This document shows positions 11,097 through 20,997 of a DNA stretch of 64,000 bases, piece by piece. The notes beneath the pieces are model-generated. The model was not told where the DNA came from. It made no database searches and saw nothing but the letters and a program-made list of their open reading frames with translations. The translations under genes were made by a program, and so were the position numbers. Each line of letters starts with the position of its first letter. Within the stretch, counting starts at the first letter, position 1. The DNA is from Verticillium longisporum (Eukaryota; Ascomycota; Sordariomycetes; Glomerellales; Plectosphaerellaceae), in the NCBI GenBank assembly GCA_019188255.1, contig JAETXT010000001.1, positions 4,836,001 to 4,900,000 on the forward strand, in the 5' to 3' direction.

Positions 11097-12609
11097 TTAT
11101 AGGCCACCGAGCGCACACAGTAGCCTACGGTCGAGCCATTTCGTCAGGTCGCCCACGTCGTCCACAGCTTGTATCTCACCCTTTACCCCGAGGACGAGCA
11201 TAATCTGCAGCTCGCGTCTGTACTCCGAGTCATCAACATCTGCGCCATCTTCGTCAAACGAAGCGAGAAGCTTCCTCGCACAGCTACGATCCCGCAATGA
11301 CAATGGCATGACCGTAGCGGGGTCAGCAGGTAGCTCCCGCGGCACTCCCTCTCTGTCGCCATCGGCACCTCGTTGTCCATCAGGCATGAGATCGGCGCTT
11401 CGAATGCCGAGCCACTGCAACCGAGGCAGTACAACGTGGATTTCATGTCTGAGGCTCTGCGATCCGTGTTTGTAACATTGCATAATACGAAGACCGTCTG
11501 GATCAAAATCAACGAGGCAAAATATCGGCATGTCGGGCTTCATGGCCTGGATTGCGTGAAGGAACGATCTAGTGACGAGGTCCGGGTAGCCTTTGCCCTG
11601 TCATCCAAGTTAGCAGGAAACCTTCTCTGAAGGTCGGACTGTGCAGATTACCGTGACAATCACGCCATGACCTGCGCTTGATTTCCTCCAGTATTGCTGT
11701 ACAGCCAGAGGTCGGAAAGCGGCTTCCTTTTCGATGACGAGAACCCATTTGGTCGATGCAAAGTTCATGCCGACAACGTCTCGGGCCGAAGGTATGAGAA
11801 CACCCTGCTAAGTTAGTACTACGATGCATCGCCTCAGAAGCGTGCGCCATACAGTTGAACCAGAGGACATGTCGACCTGGGTGCCATTCTGGAGGTGTAT
11901 CGTGACGGGTCCTGACGCAAGGCCCTTGCCGGCAGCCACCTGAATCAGATGAGCGTTACGAGCAAGTGCAGAAGCACCGTGCAAGACCAACAATGTTGAG
12001 ATCATCTCGTCCAAGGTTCAGAGTGAAGGCCAGGTCATCAACCAGCTGATCCACATTGGCCTGACTGCCAAAGAGCTCCACGTCTTGGTAAAAGATGTTT
12101 CTGAGATCAAGTCAACCCCGACCAAGGCTCCCGCGAGAACAAGAAGGAAAAAATCACCGTTTGGTCAGTATGGTGCCGCCAACCAACGCTCCATGCGAAA
12201 GACTCAGGATCTTCATCACCCGGGCTTGTCAACGACACATCAGTCAGTCACCTTGCAACCAGAGCGTATCGACGTTTTTTTTTTGTTCGTTTTTACCAAA
12301 TTTACTGGCTTCTCGCGGCGTGCTCCCTGGGAACCGAAGCAAACCTGCGCTAGCCCGGCTGGTGCCAGGACGTCGCGCCTTGTAGGGGATGGAGAGAACA
12401 CGGCCATGGAAGAGGTCGTCTTGCACTTCGCGGAGAATGCCTTCGATTCTTGCAATAACAGATGCCGTGCTGGTGTGATACGTATTGGTACTTTGAACAA
12501 AATCGACATCTGATGGCTGGCTACCCTGCTCAGCGTGAGTAGCCAGCGATCCATCAGGTTGGCTGGGCGGCATGTGACGTGTAGCTGTTGGGCCGGTGCT
12601 CATGTCCAT
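11097..12609 (-). CDS. spo11: Meiotic recombination endonuclease Spo11
   Basis: Topoisomerase VI subunit A-type protein that makes meiotic double-strand breaks. Six exons: 12609-12297, 12224-12158, 12100-11992, 11939-11853, 11804-11652 and 11597-11097 (introns 72, 57, 52, 48 and 54 nt; frame consistent, about 409 residues). The WHD segment reads RVMKILSLSHGALVGGT..TKRNIFYQDVELF; its Tyr is the expected covalent catalytic residue. The Toprim domain shows ESTKWVLVIEKEA-like sequence (here ASTKWVLVIEKEA) and DFDPDGLRIMQCYKHGS. The C-terminal RRELQIMLVLGVKGEIQAV is also typical. ATG 12609 is preferred over the upstream non-ATG open frame. No frame breaks. Divergent from erg7. Confidence 0.92.
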
Positions 12610-13173
12610 CGCTTGTTGGGAAAGTTGCTTCGCCAAACTTCGACAGCTGAGTCAATGTAATCGCGCAGCAAGGCAAGACATTCAAGCCTTAATGTCGGGT
12701 ACGACAGGATGGGGAAGACATGCCGTCAGCATCGCGGGCAGTGAAGATGGCCTGCAGGAACACACCGTGCAAGAGATCCCCATTTTCCACACTGTACAAG
12801 GCAGCCACTGGCACCAAGAGACTAGAGATGTGGGTCTCAGGGGCACCGACAGATTGACCAATCAGTGGGACTCGCAAATTTGAGCTGGAAACGCTCCACC
12901 CAACCACCACCGGCGCCAAGGACGAAACGTCGAACGACGTGACGACTACAGTGGTCAACCAAACATGTGACACCAGCTACCACCCCGGACCCTCCCAGTA
13001 CCTTACTGTACACGCACGACTCGCATCCCGCGGGACCCCTTGACGGCGTGCAGCGGGCTGGTAGAAGAGTCCGAGAGTGCCACCCTACTACATCTTGCGA
13101 GGTGCACTGCGAATTGCTAACCCCCGCGCCCAATTCGACATCCAAAGCTCTAATACCCGCCAGTCGATGCACC
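12610..13173. promoter_or_regulatory. Bidirectional promoter region, spo11/erg7
   Basis: These 564 bases separate divergent spo11 and erg7. The two genes have very different expected expression (meiosis against constitutive sterol synthesis). An open plus-strand frame enters erg7 from upstream, but the family N-terminus suggests ATG 13174. No specific site identified. Confidence 0.45.
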
Positions 13174-15544
13174 ATGAACGGATCTCTGAAAAACGGGTCG
13201 ACGAATGGCTCCCATCGGAACGGATCGTCGAAGAACGGATCAGCCACCCACCACGAAGAGAAGCCGCTGCTTTCACGCAAGCGAGTCGCTGAAGCCATCG
13301 CCGAGCAGCCGTGGCCCAAGAAGCCGAGGATTCTCGAGAAGACCGATGTCTCGCGATGGAGGCTGAATGACGAAGATGGCCGCCATCGCTGGGTCTACGT
13401 CGAGGACAACAAGGCCCTCAAGGATTGGCCTCAGAGCTATGCCGAGAAGTACTACCTTGGGCTGCCGCTCGTACGTTGCCCCCCTCACAAAGATTCTGAT
13501 TGCGGCAGCTAACCAGCTACACCAGGGCCTGCCCGATCTTCCTCCCCCCGAGAGCCCCCTCGATGCTGCCACCAACGGCTTGACGTTCTTCGAAAAGCTG
13601 CAACTCGACTTTGGCGAATGGGGCTGCGAATACGGTGGTCCCATGTTCCTCTTGCCGGGCATTGTCATCACCTGGTACGTGACCAAGACGCCCATCTCGA
13701 CTTTCCACGCCACAGAGATTAAGAACTACCTCTTCGCGCGGGCCGACCCGGAACTCGGCGGATGGGGACTACACACCGAGGGCGAGAGCACGGCCTTTGG
13801 CTGCGCCCTGAGCTACACGGCACTCAGGCTTCTGGGCGTGGATGCCGAGGATCCCATCATGGTCAAGGCCAGGGCGCGGCTCCACCAACTCGGAGGCGCC
13901 ACAAGCAGCCCGCACTGGGCCAAGTGGTGGCTCGCCGTGCTGGGCGTTGCGAGCTGGGACCTCGTCAACCCTGTGCCCCCCGAGTTGTGGTTGGTCCCGG
14001 ACTGGGTGCCGATCGCTCCTTGGAGGTGGTGGATCCATATCCGACAGGTTTACTTGCCCATGTCGTACATTTACTCGAGGCGATGGAGCTGTGAGGAGAC
14101 GGACGTGACGCGGCAGCTGAAGAATGAACTGTTTGTCCAGCAGCACGCATCAATCAACTGGAAGGCCCACCGCAACGACATTGCGACGACGGACAACTAT
14201 CACCCCAAAACCTGGGTTCTCAACACGGTCAACTGGCTCCTCGTCAATGTCTGGGAACCGTATCTGAAGACCAGCTCGATCAAGGAGAAGGCCGAAGCGT
14301 GGGTCAGCGAGCTGGTTGACATGGAGGATGCGAACACGGATTATGCAGGTGTGGCGCCGGTGAGCAACTCCATGAACGAGATTGTGTGCTACGTTCGCGA
14401 TGGGCCCGGTTCGTACTCCGTTCGACGACACACGGAGCGTCTCCACGATGCTCTCTGGATGAACGCCGAGGGCATGCTGTGCAACGGCACCAACGGCGTG
14501 CAATCCTGGGACACGGCATTCACCATCCAGGCCATCATGGCGGCGGGGCTGGAGAAGGACGAGAGGTGGCGGCCCATGCTCAACAAGGCGCTCGGGTTCC
14601 TCGACCGGCAGCAAATCCGCGAGAACTGCAAGGACCAGGAGAAGTGCTACCGACAACACCGCAAGGGCGGCTGGCCCTTCAGCAACCGGGACCAGGGCTA
14701 CATTGTCAGCGACTGCGTCTCGGAGTGTATCAAGTCAGTCATCATGCTGCAAAAGAGCGAGGGGTACCCCCAGCTGCTTGACGATCAGCGCATCTTCGAC
14801 GCCATTGACGCCATCCTGCTCTTCCAGAACGACACGGGAGGTGTGGGCACCTACGAGAACAGGCGGGGCGGCAAGTACATGGAGTACCTGAACGCGGCCG
14901 AGGTGTTTGGCAACATCATGGTCGAGTACGACTATCCCGAGTGCACGACGGCGTGCCTGACGGCTCTGTCCCTGTTCAGGGAGCACTGGCCGGATTACAG
15001 GGCCGAGGAGATCAAGGTCTTCTGCGACCGAGCCGTCAAGTGGATCACGTCGAACCAGACGGCCGAGGGCGGATGGTATGGCAGCTGGGGCATCTGCTTC
15101 ACGTACGCCGCCATGTTCGCGCTCGAAAGTCTGGCGGGCGTGGGCGACGTGTACGAAACCAGCCCGCCCTCGAGGAAGGGCTGCGATTTCCTCGTGGGCA
15201 AACAGAGATTCGACGGCGGCTGGTCGGAAAGCTACAAGGCCTGCGAGACGATGACGTGGGTCGAGCATCCCAGTGGTTCTCTCGTCGTCCAGACGGCGTG
15301 GGCCGCGCTGGCCTTGATGGAGGCCAAGTACCCAGACGTCGGGCCCATCAAGAGGGCTATCCGGTTCATCATGAGTCGGCAGCAGAGCAACGGCGAGTGG
15401 CTGGCCGAATCCATTGAAGGCGTCTTCAACAAGAGCTGCACGATCACGTATCCGAACTACAAGTTTATCTTCCCCATCAAGGCTCTGGGCTTGTTCGCGA
15501 AGAAGTACCCGGATGAGGTGATCAATCTGGAGGAGGAGGATTGA
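13174..15544 (+). CDS. erg7: Oxidosqualene:lanosterol cyclase (lanosterol synthase)
   Basis: Membrane-associated cyclase converting 2,3-oxidosqualene to lanosterol in ergosterol synthesis. About 771 residues in two exons with one intron at 13471-13525 (branch GCTAAC). The protein carries many QW-type repeats (e.g. GGWGLHTEGEST, GGWPFSNRD, GGWYGSWGICF, DGGWSESYKACE, NGEWLAESIEGVF). The catalytic-acid motif reads VSDCVSE; the aspartate is the initiating acid. This is DCTAE in yeast, and DCVSE is, from memory, usual in filamentous-fungal Erg7. The N-terminal 30 residues are a low-complexity NGSLKNGSTNGS stretch. The 2-kb second exon has no frame break. Housekeeping neighbours (spo11, sgt1) argue for the sterol enzyme rather than a secondary-metabolite cyclase; product specificity cannot be proved from sequence. 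Confidence 0.92.
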
Positions 15545-15924
15545 GACTTGAATGACTTGGTGTCATGACGGAAGAGACATTTTAGGACCTAATATTAATT
15601 ATAAATGAATACGAAGTGTACATAGATGGCCGTTGGGAATGGCCCCTGGGGTTGGAATTGATAGTGAGCTGTCTGCTCAGCCAGAAGCAAAAGCGGTCAG
15701 CATTCATCACCCTCTGAGATGGGGGCCAAACGGCAGAATCAACGTGCCCCGCCATAGCTTCCAGAACCGTCTCCAACTTGGACCTTCCAATCCTCCAACC
15801 TGCCTACTCACCAACATTCGACAAGCTTACTTCTGCTTGTCTCCCAATACATCACTTTGCGCCAAACTGCTTTCTAATCCAACGAACTTCTTACGCGTAT
15901 CCCGAAAGAACAGCTTCCACCACA
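15545..15924. other. Intergenic: erg7 3' flank and sgt1 promoter
   Basis: An AT-rich stretch at about 15585-15615 probably belongs to the erg7 3' untranslated region. Upstream of 15925 the sequence is pyrimidine-rich. No gene seen. Confidence 0.4.
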
Positions 15925-17236
15925 ATGTCGACCACCGCCGGCCAAGCAGGCGTCGCCCTCGTCGAGGCGAAAGACTACGCCGCTGCCCTCCCCAAGCTCA
16001 ACACAGCCCTCGCCGGCTCGTCATCCCCAGCATGGCTCCTCGCCCGCTCCAAGTGCCACATCGCCCAGGCCTCCTACGAGCTGGCCCTCCGCGACGCCGA
16101 AGCCGCCTACCTCTCGGCCGCCTCCCGCGGCTCCCGCCCCCTCATGATCGACGCCCAGTACCGCCGTGCCGTCGCCCTCTTCCGCCTCGGCCGCCTCGCC
16201 GACGCCGACGCCTGCGCCCTCTGGTCGATGAAGCTCGCCGAGGGCATCTCGATGCGCGACGCCGCGAACCTCGTCCCGAGCCCCGGCACCGCCTGGCGGC
16301 CCAGCCGCGCAGCCCACCTCGCCGAGATTAAGCACGTCACGGCGAGGACCGACAAGGCGGCCATGATGGAGAAGAAGTTCGGCGCCATCTGGAACACGGC
16401 CGCGGCGCTGCGGGCGCAGGTCCTCGCCGCGCTCGAGAGGGTGCCCGACGGCGACGACAAGGCCCGCCTCACCGTCGCGCTGGTGCCCGTCGAGCGCAAG
16501 CAGGACGAGGCCGAGGAGGACCAGCTCGTCAGGGAGGCCGTGGCCGAGAAGAAAGCGGCCGAAGCGGCACAGCGAGAAGCGCCCAAGGAGGTGCGGGCCG
16601 ACTTTTTCCAGAGCAACGCCAGCGTTTCCGTCTCTGTGTTTGTCAAGGGCGTGCCGAAGGATGCGTTCCGCGCCGAGTTCACGGAGGACCTGGTACGTTT
16701 CTACACCCATAACAGCAGCAGCAGTAGCATTCGAGTTCTTGCTGAGAATGGCACAACAGGTACGCCTCAGCCACATCCCCGGCCACGAGCCCTGGTACGA
16801 GATTCCCCTCTACGGACAGATCGATCCCGCCCAGTGCAAGTCTACCGTCACGCCCAACAAGGTCGAGCTCACTCTCAAGAAGCGCGAGCCCGTCAAATGG
16901 GGCACCCTCCGCCGCGCCGCCGATGCGCCGGCCGCCGCGCCCGCCAAGGTGGCAGCTGCGCCAGCGCCCGCGGCCGCGGCCCCTTCGTCGTCCCGCACGG
17001 GCGCCAAAAACTGGGACAAGGTCCTGGCCGATGAAGACGACACGGAGAAGGAGAGCGTCAACGACTTTTTCAAGACGCTGTACAAGGGGGCGACGGACGA
17101 GCAGAAGCGCGCCATGATGAAGTCATTCACAGAGAGCAACGGCACGTCGCTGAGCACCAACTGGGACGATGTCAAGACGGGCAAGGTCGAGACGGTGCCG
17201 CCCGAGGGTGTCAATGTCAAGAAGTGGGAGGCGTAG
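15925..17236 (+). CDS. sgt1: Sgt1 co-chaperone (TPR-CS-SGS)
   Basis: Hsp90 co-chaperone linking to Skp1/SCF and kinetochore assembly. About 414 residues: N-terminal TPR-like helices (residues ~1-115, e.g. AAALPKLNTALAG), a linker rich in Ala/Glu, a CS domain from about residue 225 (ADFFQSNASVSVSVFVKG, then WYEIPLYGQIDP and VELTLKKREPVKW), and an SGS domain (GAKNWDKVLADED, VNDFFKTLYKGATDEQKRAMMKSF, STNWDDVKTGKVE). One intron at 16693-16759 (phase 0) splits the CS domain. ATG 15925 lies in CACAATG context. In plants and animals Sgt1 stabilises NLR proteins; the NLR 13 kb away is probably coincidental. Confidence 0.95.
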
Positions 17237-17529
17237 GGTCCTGCGCATGCGAGGGTGGAGGTCAGGTGCAGCCAGAAGGCCGAAGAATGAAGGTATTAAC
17301 CGCTTCAACATTCATATCAAGTTTGGAGGCGAAGCTTGAAGAGGGCGCCCATCAGTATAGACAGGAGTACGCCTGCCTAGATCATCACGAAATCACGACG
17401 TAATGCTCACTCTTTGTGCCAGCACAATGTGACTTTGTGGGCCTCCCCTTGTATATTTTGCATGCCAAGCTCGTAGGCCTATCATGATGCAAAAGATCAT
17501 TGCAGAAGCGCTCCCTAATGCTCCGACAT

Positions 17530-19107
17530 CTATTGATTCTCCGACCACGCCCGAAGAGCTTGCTTCCTGGCCTCCAGAAATTCAGGCACCGCGTAGTCCC
17601 GCTCCACGCGCTTGATCGTGCTCCTCCACTCGTCGATCCCAACGTACGCGCCCCGCAGGTGCCGGCCGCCCGACGCGGGGTCGAACGCCGTCCGGCCGTG
17701 CAGGACGCGCCGGTTGTCGAAGACGACGCAGTCGCCCTCCCTCAGCCGGCGGCGAATCATGTTGCCGTCCTCCTCGAGCATGTGCTGGAAGGTCGAGGCG
17801 GCGGCGTGCCACGCGGCGAAGCGCGTCCGCGCCTCAGGCGTCGTGGGCGCGCGCAGCGGCGTCTGGAAGGGCGGCGACCACCAGACATCCGTGGGCAGCG
17901 CGGCGTACAGGCGTGCGACGGCGTCGGCCGTGTCGTGCCCCGACGCCGCGCCGGCGGCGAGCACCTCGCGGGTCCCGGCATCGAGCTGGCCCATGCCCTG
18001 GAAGACGGGCCGCGCCTGCTCGTAGAAGAAGCCGCCGTTGTCGTAGTGCCAGCCGAGGTTTGTCTCGGCAAGGGCGGTGGCGAGGTCGGGCGTGTGGACC
18101 ATCATCTCGGCCGCCGTGCGCATGGCGTCGCTGAAGAGCGACTCGCCGCCGACGGCCTTGTTCTCGAGGCAGTGCAGGAACTGCAGCTTGGGCGGCGAGT
18201 GGAGGTAGAGCATGTCGGAGTGCAGGCCGAGGTATTCGCTCGTGTAGGCGACGTTCTCGGCGCGCGGCTTGGACACGACGTCCCACGTGTTGCCGTAGAA
18301 GGTCTCCTTCAGGGCCCCGAATTGCAGGGCCATGGTCCTGACCGAGTCGTGGTCCCTCGGCACGCCCGTGATGAAGACGAGACCAGACTCGGCGAGCTCG
18401 GTGACGGCTGCTGCAAAGTGGCCCTCGCCGGCCATCCAGTCTGCGTACGAGACCTCGCGCGGGTACAGCGTCCTGCGGTTCCATTGGCTCGCCGTGGGAA
18501 CTGTGTGGTGCTGCAGCACGGCCAGGTCCCGCGACGCGAACTCGGTGTGCAGAGCCCTCCGGAGCTGCCCTGATTTGAAGACGGAGGTGTTAATGCCATC
18601 GGCAACAAAGCGGGGGATGTTGTTGCGCCAGGTGATTTCCCAGTTGCCCTCGCTGTCTTGTCGAACGGACTCGATCGCAATGTCGACGGGAATCTCGCCG
18701 GTGGCAAAGTTCTTGTTGCCAGACGAGGGGCTGGTGCTTTGGGGGCATCGGTCGCGCAGCCAGCCAGCAGGCACCTCGGTTGGAGGTAGATCCGGGCCTT
18801 CGATCGTCAGCAGGGTTGGGTCCGCCGCAGAAACACGGCAAACAACTGCAGCGGCTGGCTGTGCAGTGGCCGCTCTGCGTCGCTTCAACGATGCGGGCAC
18901 CAGGGGAGGGCTTGACGTAGACGTGGCCGTTTTCGGGACAATGCCGGTGGCCTCGCCCTGCCGTAATCGCGAGCTCGTGTGGAACGACGCTGTAGGAGCA
19001 AGACATTTGACGCATCGAGCGGTCGGCGGTGTTCGAGTGATCAGGCCATCCGTGTGCCGAGAGGCAGCTCCTTGGACGGCGCGCAGCGCTCGCGAACGTG
19101 CGTACAT
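17530..19107 (-). CDS. TauD/BBOX-type Fe(II)/2-oxoglutarate dioxygenase (gamma-butyrobetaine hydroxylase-like)
   Basis: Intronless, 525 residues. The N-terminal ~50 residues are Arg/Ser-rich with no acids near the start, consistent with a mitochondrial presequence. A DUF971-like N-domain (VPAGWLRDRCPQS) precedes a TauD catalytic domain. The iron-binding triad is visible as GLHSDMLY (His, Asp) and RVLHGRTAFD (His); the FYGNTWDVVSKP, AYTSEYLGLHSD and LQFLHC motifs are typical of gamma-butyrobetaine or trimethyllysine dioxygenases of carnitine synthesis. The family's zinc cysteines after LRD are poorly kept here. Substrate (gamma-butyrobetaine or trimethyllysine) cannot be decided from sequence. 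Confidence 0.88.
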   Translation of the reverse strand: MYARSRALRAVQGAASRHTDGLITRTPPTARCVKCLAPTASFHTSSRLRQGEATGIVPKTATSTSSPPLVPASLKRRRAATAQPAAAVVCRVSAADPTLLTIEGPDLPPTEVPAGWLRDRCPQSTSPSSGNKNFATGEIPVDIAIESVRQDSEGNWEITWRNNIPRFVADGINTSVFKSGQLRRALHTEFASRDLAVLQHHTVPTASQWNRRTLYPREVSYADWMAGEGHFAAAVTELAESGLVFITGVPRDHDSVRTMALQFGALKETFYGNTWDVVSKPRAENVAYTSEYLGLHSDMLYLHSPPKLQFLHCLENKAVGGESLFSDAMRTAAEMMVHTPDLATALAETNLGWHYDNGGFFYEQARPVFQGMGQLDAGTREVLAAGAASGHDTADAVARLYAALPTDVWWSPPFQTPLRAPTTPEARTRFAAWHAAASTFQHMLEEDGNMIRRRLREGDCVVFDNRRVLHGRTAFDPASGGRHLRGAYVGIDEWRSTIKRVERDYAVPEFLEARKQALRAWSENQ

Positions 19108-19399
19108 GGCGTGTTGGTCCGGGGCAAAGATCTAAACAAGACAGTCGAAATGGCAGAGGCCGCGAAACAGAAGATCCTCAACCGACAAGCCGAGGAACAT
19201 GTGCGATGGAAGCCGGGAGAGCTCCACGGGTGAAGCTCCACTCCACAGAGGGGCAGATCGATCATCGAGAGCTTGGGCATTGGCCTGATAGAGGCATATT
19301 CGAAATGGCCGATATCCTCTATATGCAATCATGCCTACTTGAGTACATGCTCACACCCACTCACCACCAGGCGGCGGCATACCCTTCCTCTTCACAGCA

Positions 19400-19571
19400 G
19401 TCATTTCTCATAGTCTTCCAGTCATTCTCATAGTCTTCCAGTCATTCTCATAGTCTTCCAGTCATTCTCATAGTCTTCCAGTCATTCTCATAGTCTTCCA
19501 GTCATTCTCATAGTCTTCCAGTCATTCTCATAGTCTTCCAGTCATTCTCATAGTCTTCCAGTCATTCTCAT
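19400..19571. repeat. Minisatellite, 20-bp unit
   Basis: Seven perfect direct copies of a 20-base unit (gtcattctcatagtcttcca) at 19421-19560. They are preceded by one 21-base variant at 19400-19420 with an extra T, and followed by a partial unit to about 19571. The array ends only 12 bases beyond the rhamnogalacturonan acetylesterase stop, so it probably lies in that gene's 3' untranslated region. There are no spacers between units. Confidence 0.98.
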
Positions 19572-19582
19572 ATACAAACACC

Positions 19583-20347
19583 TTAGCCCTGGATCTCGCT
19601 CCAGATCCAATCACTCAACGTCTCGTTTTTTCCAATCCAGCTCTCCAAACACGCCTCCTTCTCCAAGATGAGGTCCGCCACGAGCCGTCCAAACACGACG
19701 CTGCCCCAGTCATTGAGATGCGTATTGTCGCCCTCCTTGAGATTCCACTCATCATGCGACCGCTGCTCGCCCACGGCCTCCACAAGCGCCTTGCTGTTCT
19801 GGTAGAGGTCGATGAACCGCGTCCTCGTCGCCTCGGCCGCAGCAATGGTCCTCACCCTCTCGTTCCGCAGGCTGTCGTCCGTGACGGCGCCCCTGAAGTT
19901 GCGCCTCGACAGCGGCGTCACGAGAATCGGCGTCGCGCCGAGCGCCCTGATCTCGCCCGCCAGCGCGCCGAGGTTCTCCTGGTACATGTCGAGCGTGATG
20001 TTCTTGGCCGGCTTCTGGTCGTTGTGCCCGAACTGGAGCGTGACGTACACGTCAAAGTCGGCCGCGTGCGCGCGCACCGCCGCCGTCACGAGGTCCCAGT
20101 GGCCGCCCGAGACAAAGTCGACCGTCGTGCGCCCGTTGCGCCCGTAGTTGGCCCCCGTCGCCGGAGGCACGAGGAAGGAGAGGAAGCCGTTGCCCCAGCC
20201 GCCGCCGCCCTCGGACTGCACCGCCGTCGTCGAGTCGCCGGCGAGGAAGAAGGCCGCGGGCTTGGTGGAGCAGACTTTGGGGCACGAGGGCGCCGCCGCC
20301 GCGAGGACGGGCAGGACGGCTGCTGCCGCGGAGAGGGAGGCCTTCAT
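19583..20347 (-). CDS. Rhamnogalacturonan acetylesterase (CE12, GDSL/SGNH)
   Basis: Secreted esterase removing acetyl groups from the rhamnogalacturonan backbone of pectin. From ATG 20347 it is 254 residues: signal peptide MKASLSAAAAVLPVLAAAA, then block I GDSTTA, block II GWGNGF, the oxyanion block III FGHNDQKP, and the block V catalytic pair DNTHLNDWG (Asp/His). Length matches the family (about 230-250 mature). The frame is open 25 codons further upstream, but ATG 20347 puts a good signal peptide at the N-terminus. A TATTTAAA-type element lies about 105 bases upstream. Single exon; the 3' flank carries the minisatellite. Confidence 0.93.
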   Translation of the reverse strand: MKASLSAAAAVLPVLAAAAPSCPKVCSTKPAAFFLAGDSTTAVQSEGGGGWGNGFLSFLVPPATGANYGRNGRTTVDFVSGGHWDLVTAAVRAHAADFDVYVTLQFGHNDQKPAKNITLDMYQENLGALAGEIRALGATPILVTPLSRRNFRGAVTDDSLRNERVRTIAAAEATRTRFIDLYQNSKALVEAVGEQRSHDEWNLKEGDNTHLNDWGSVVFGRLVADLILEKEACLESWIGKNETLSDWIWSEIQG

Positions 20348-20997
20348 GGTGATGGGAGTGCGTCTGGGCGGTTCGGTGAGCAGTGCGAGAAGGACTGCTG
20401 TTCTGCTGTTCAACGAGATCATCGCTGCTCGATGACAACAGCGACCGCTGGCTTTAAATACGCCCTCGCCATCTCGGGGTCATGCGCGCGTATCTCGACG
20501 AGCGCGCAACCACATCGTGCAGGTATACCGTCGATAGAGATCGCCCAAATGCCGTGGACGCTCGCATCGCGGGTGGGATCTATTTCTCCGTCAATGGCGA
20601 GTGGCCAATGGCCGCTACTGCAGCGCCCTGAACCCGGTAATGTGGCTGCTTGCCGGAGCTAACAACGCGATTTTGCCTGTTCGAGCGTCCGGCTCGCGAT
20701 GACTTCCTTCAATCGGACCAGCGGAACATGCCCATTATGATCCACCGCAACGCGGGGTTAGTGTGGGGTACATGTGGAAAAACAAGCATACGTATTTTGC
20801 CGTCTTGCGCGGAGCCAGCCTTGGGAGAGTTCACAGCAAATTGTGACAGTGCGTTTTGTTTGATTCAAGTTGGTACAATATTCAGACATTTCCTGATGTG
20901 CCTTGTTCGCCTGGCCGATACCAAAAGGTTCTGGTTTACATTGGTGTTCGCCCGAAGGGTACATGGTCGCTTTTCAGTCGCCAAATCTTGCATCGCA
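20348..20997. other. Intergenic: CE12 promoter and sen2 3' flank
   Basis: No gene seen. The CE12 promoter occupies the left part; the remainder is 3' flank of sen2. Antisense open frames over the CE12 gene extend here but have no protein features. Confidence 0.4.
20452..20460 (-). promoter_or_regulatory. TATA-like element of the CE12 gene
   Basis: On the minus strand the sequence reads TATTTAAAG, 105-113 bases before ATG 20347, a usual spacing for a fungal core promoter. Confidence 0.5.

Noticed and set aside
13174..15544. Secondary-metabolite triterpene cyclase (fusidane type)
   Set aside because: No P450, acyltransferase or short-chain dehydrogenase genes nearby, and neighbours are housekeeping; lanosterol synthase is simpler.
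17500..18573. 357-codon open frame on the plus strand
   Set aside because: It is antisense to the dioxygenase gene, Arg/Ala-rich and without domains; a GC-bias shadow.
19400..19571. CRISPR-like array
   Set aside because: Units are directly adjacent with no spacers and the organism is a fungus; this is a minisatellite.
19718..20662. 314-codon plus-strand frame over CE12
   Set aside because: Antisense shadow of the CE12 gene, mostly Arg/Glu/Val repeats of reversed GC-rich codons.
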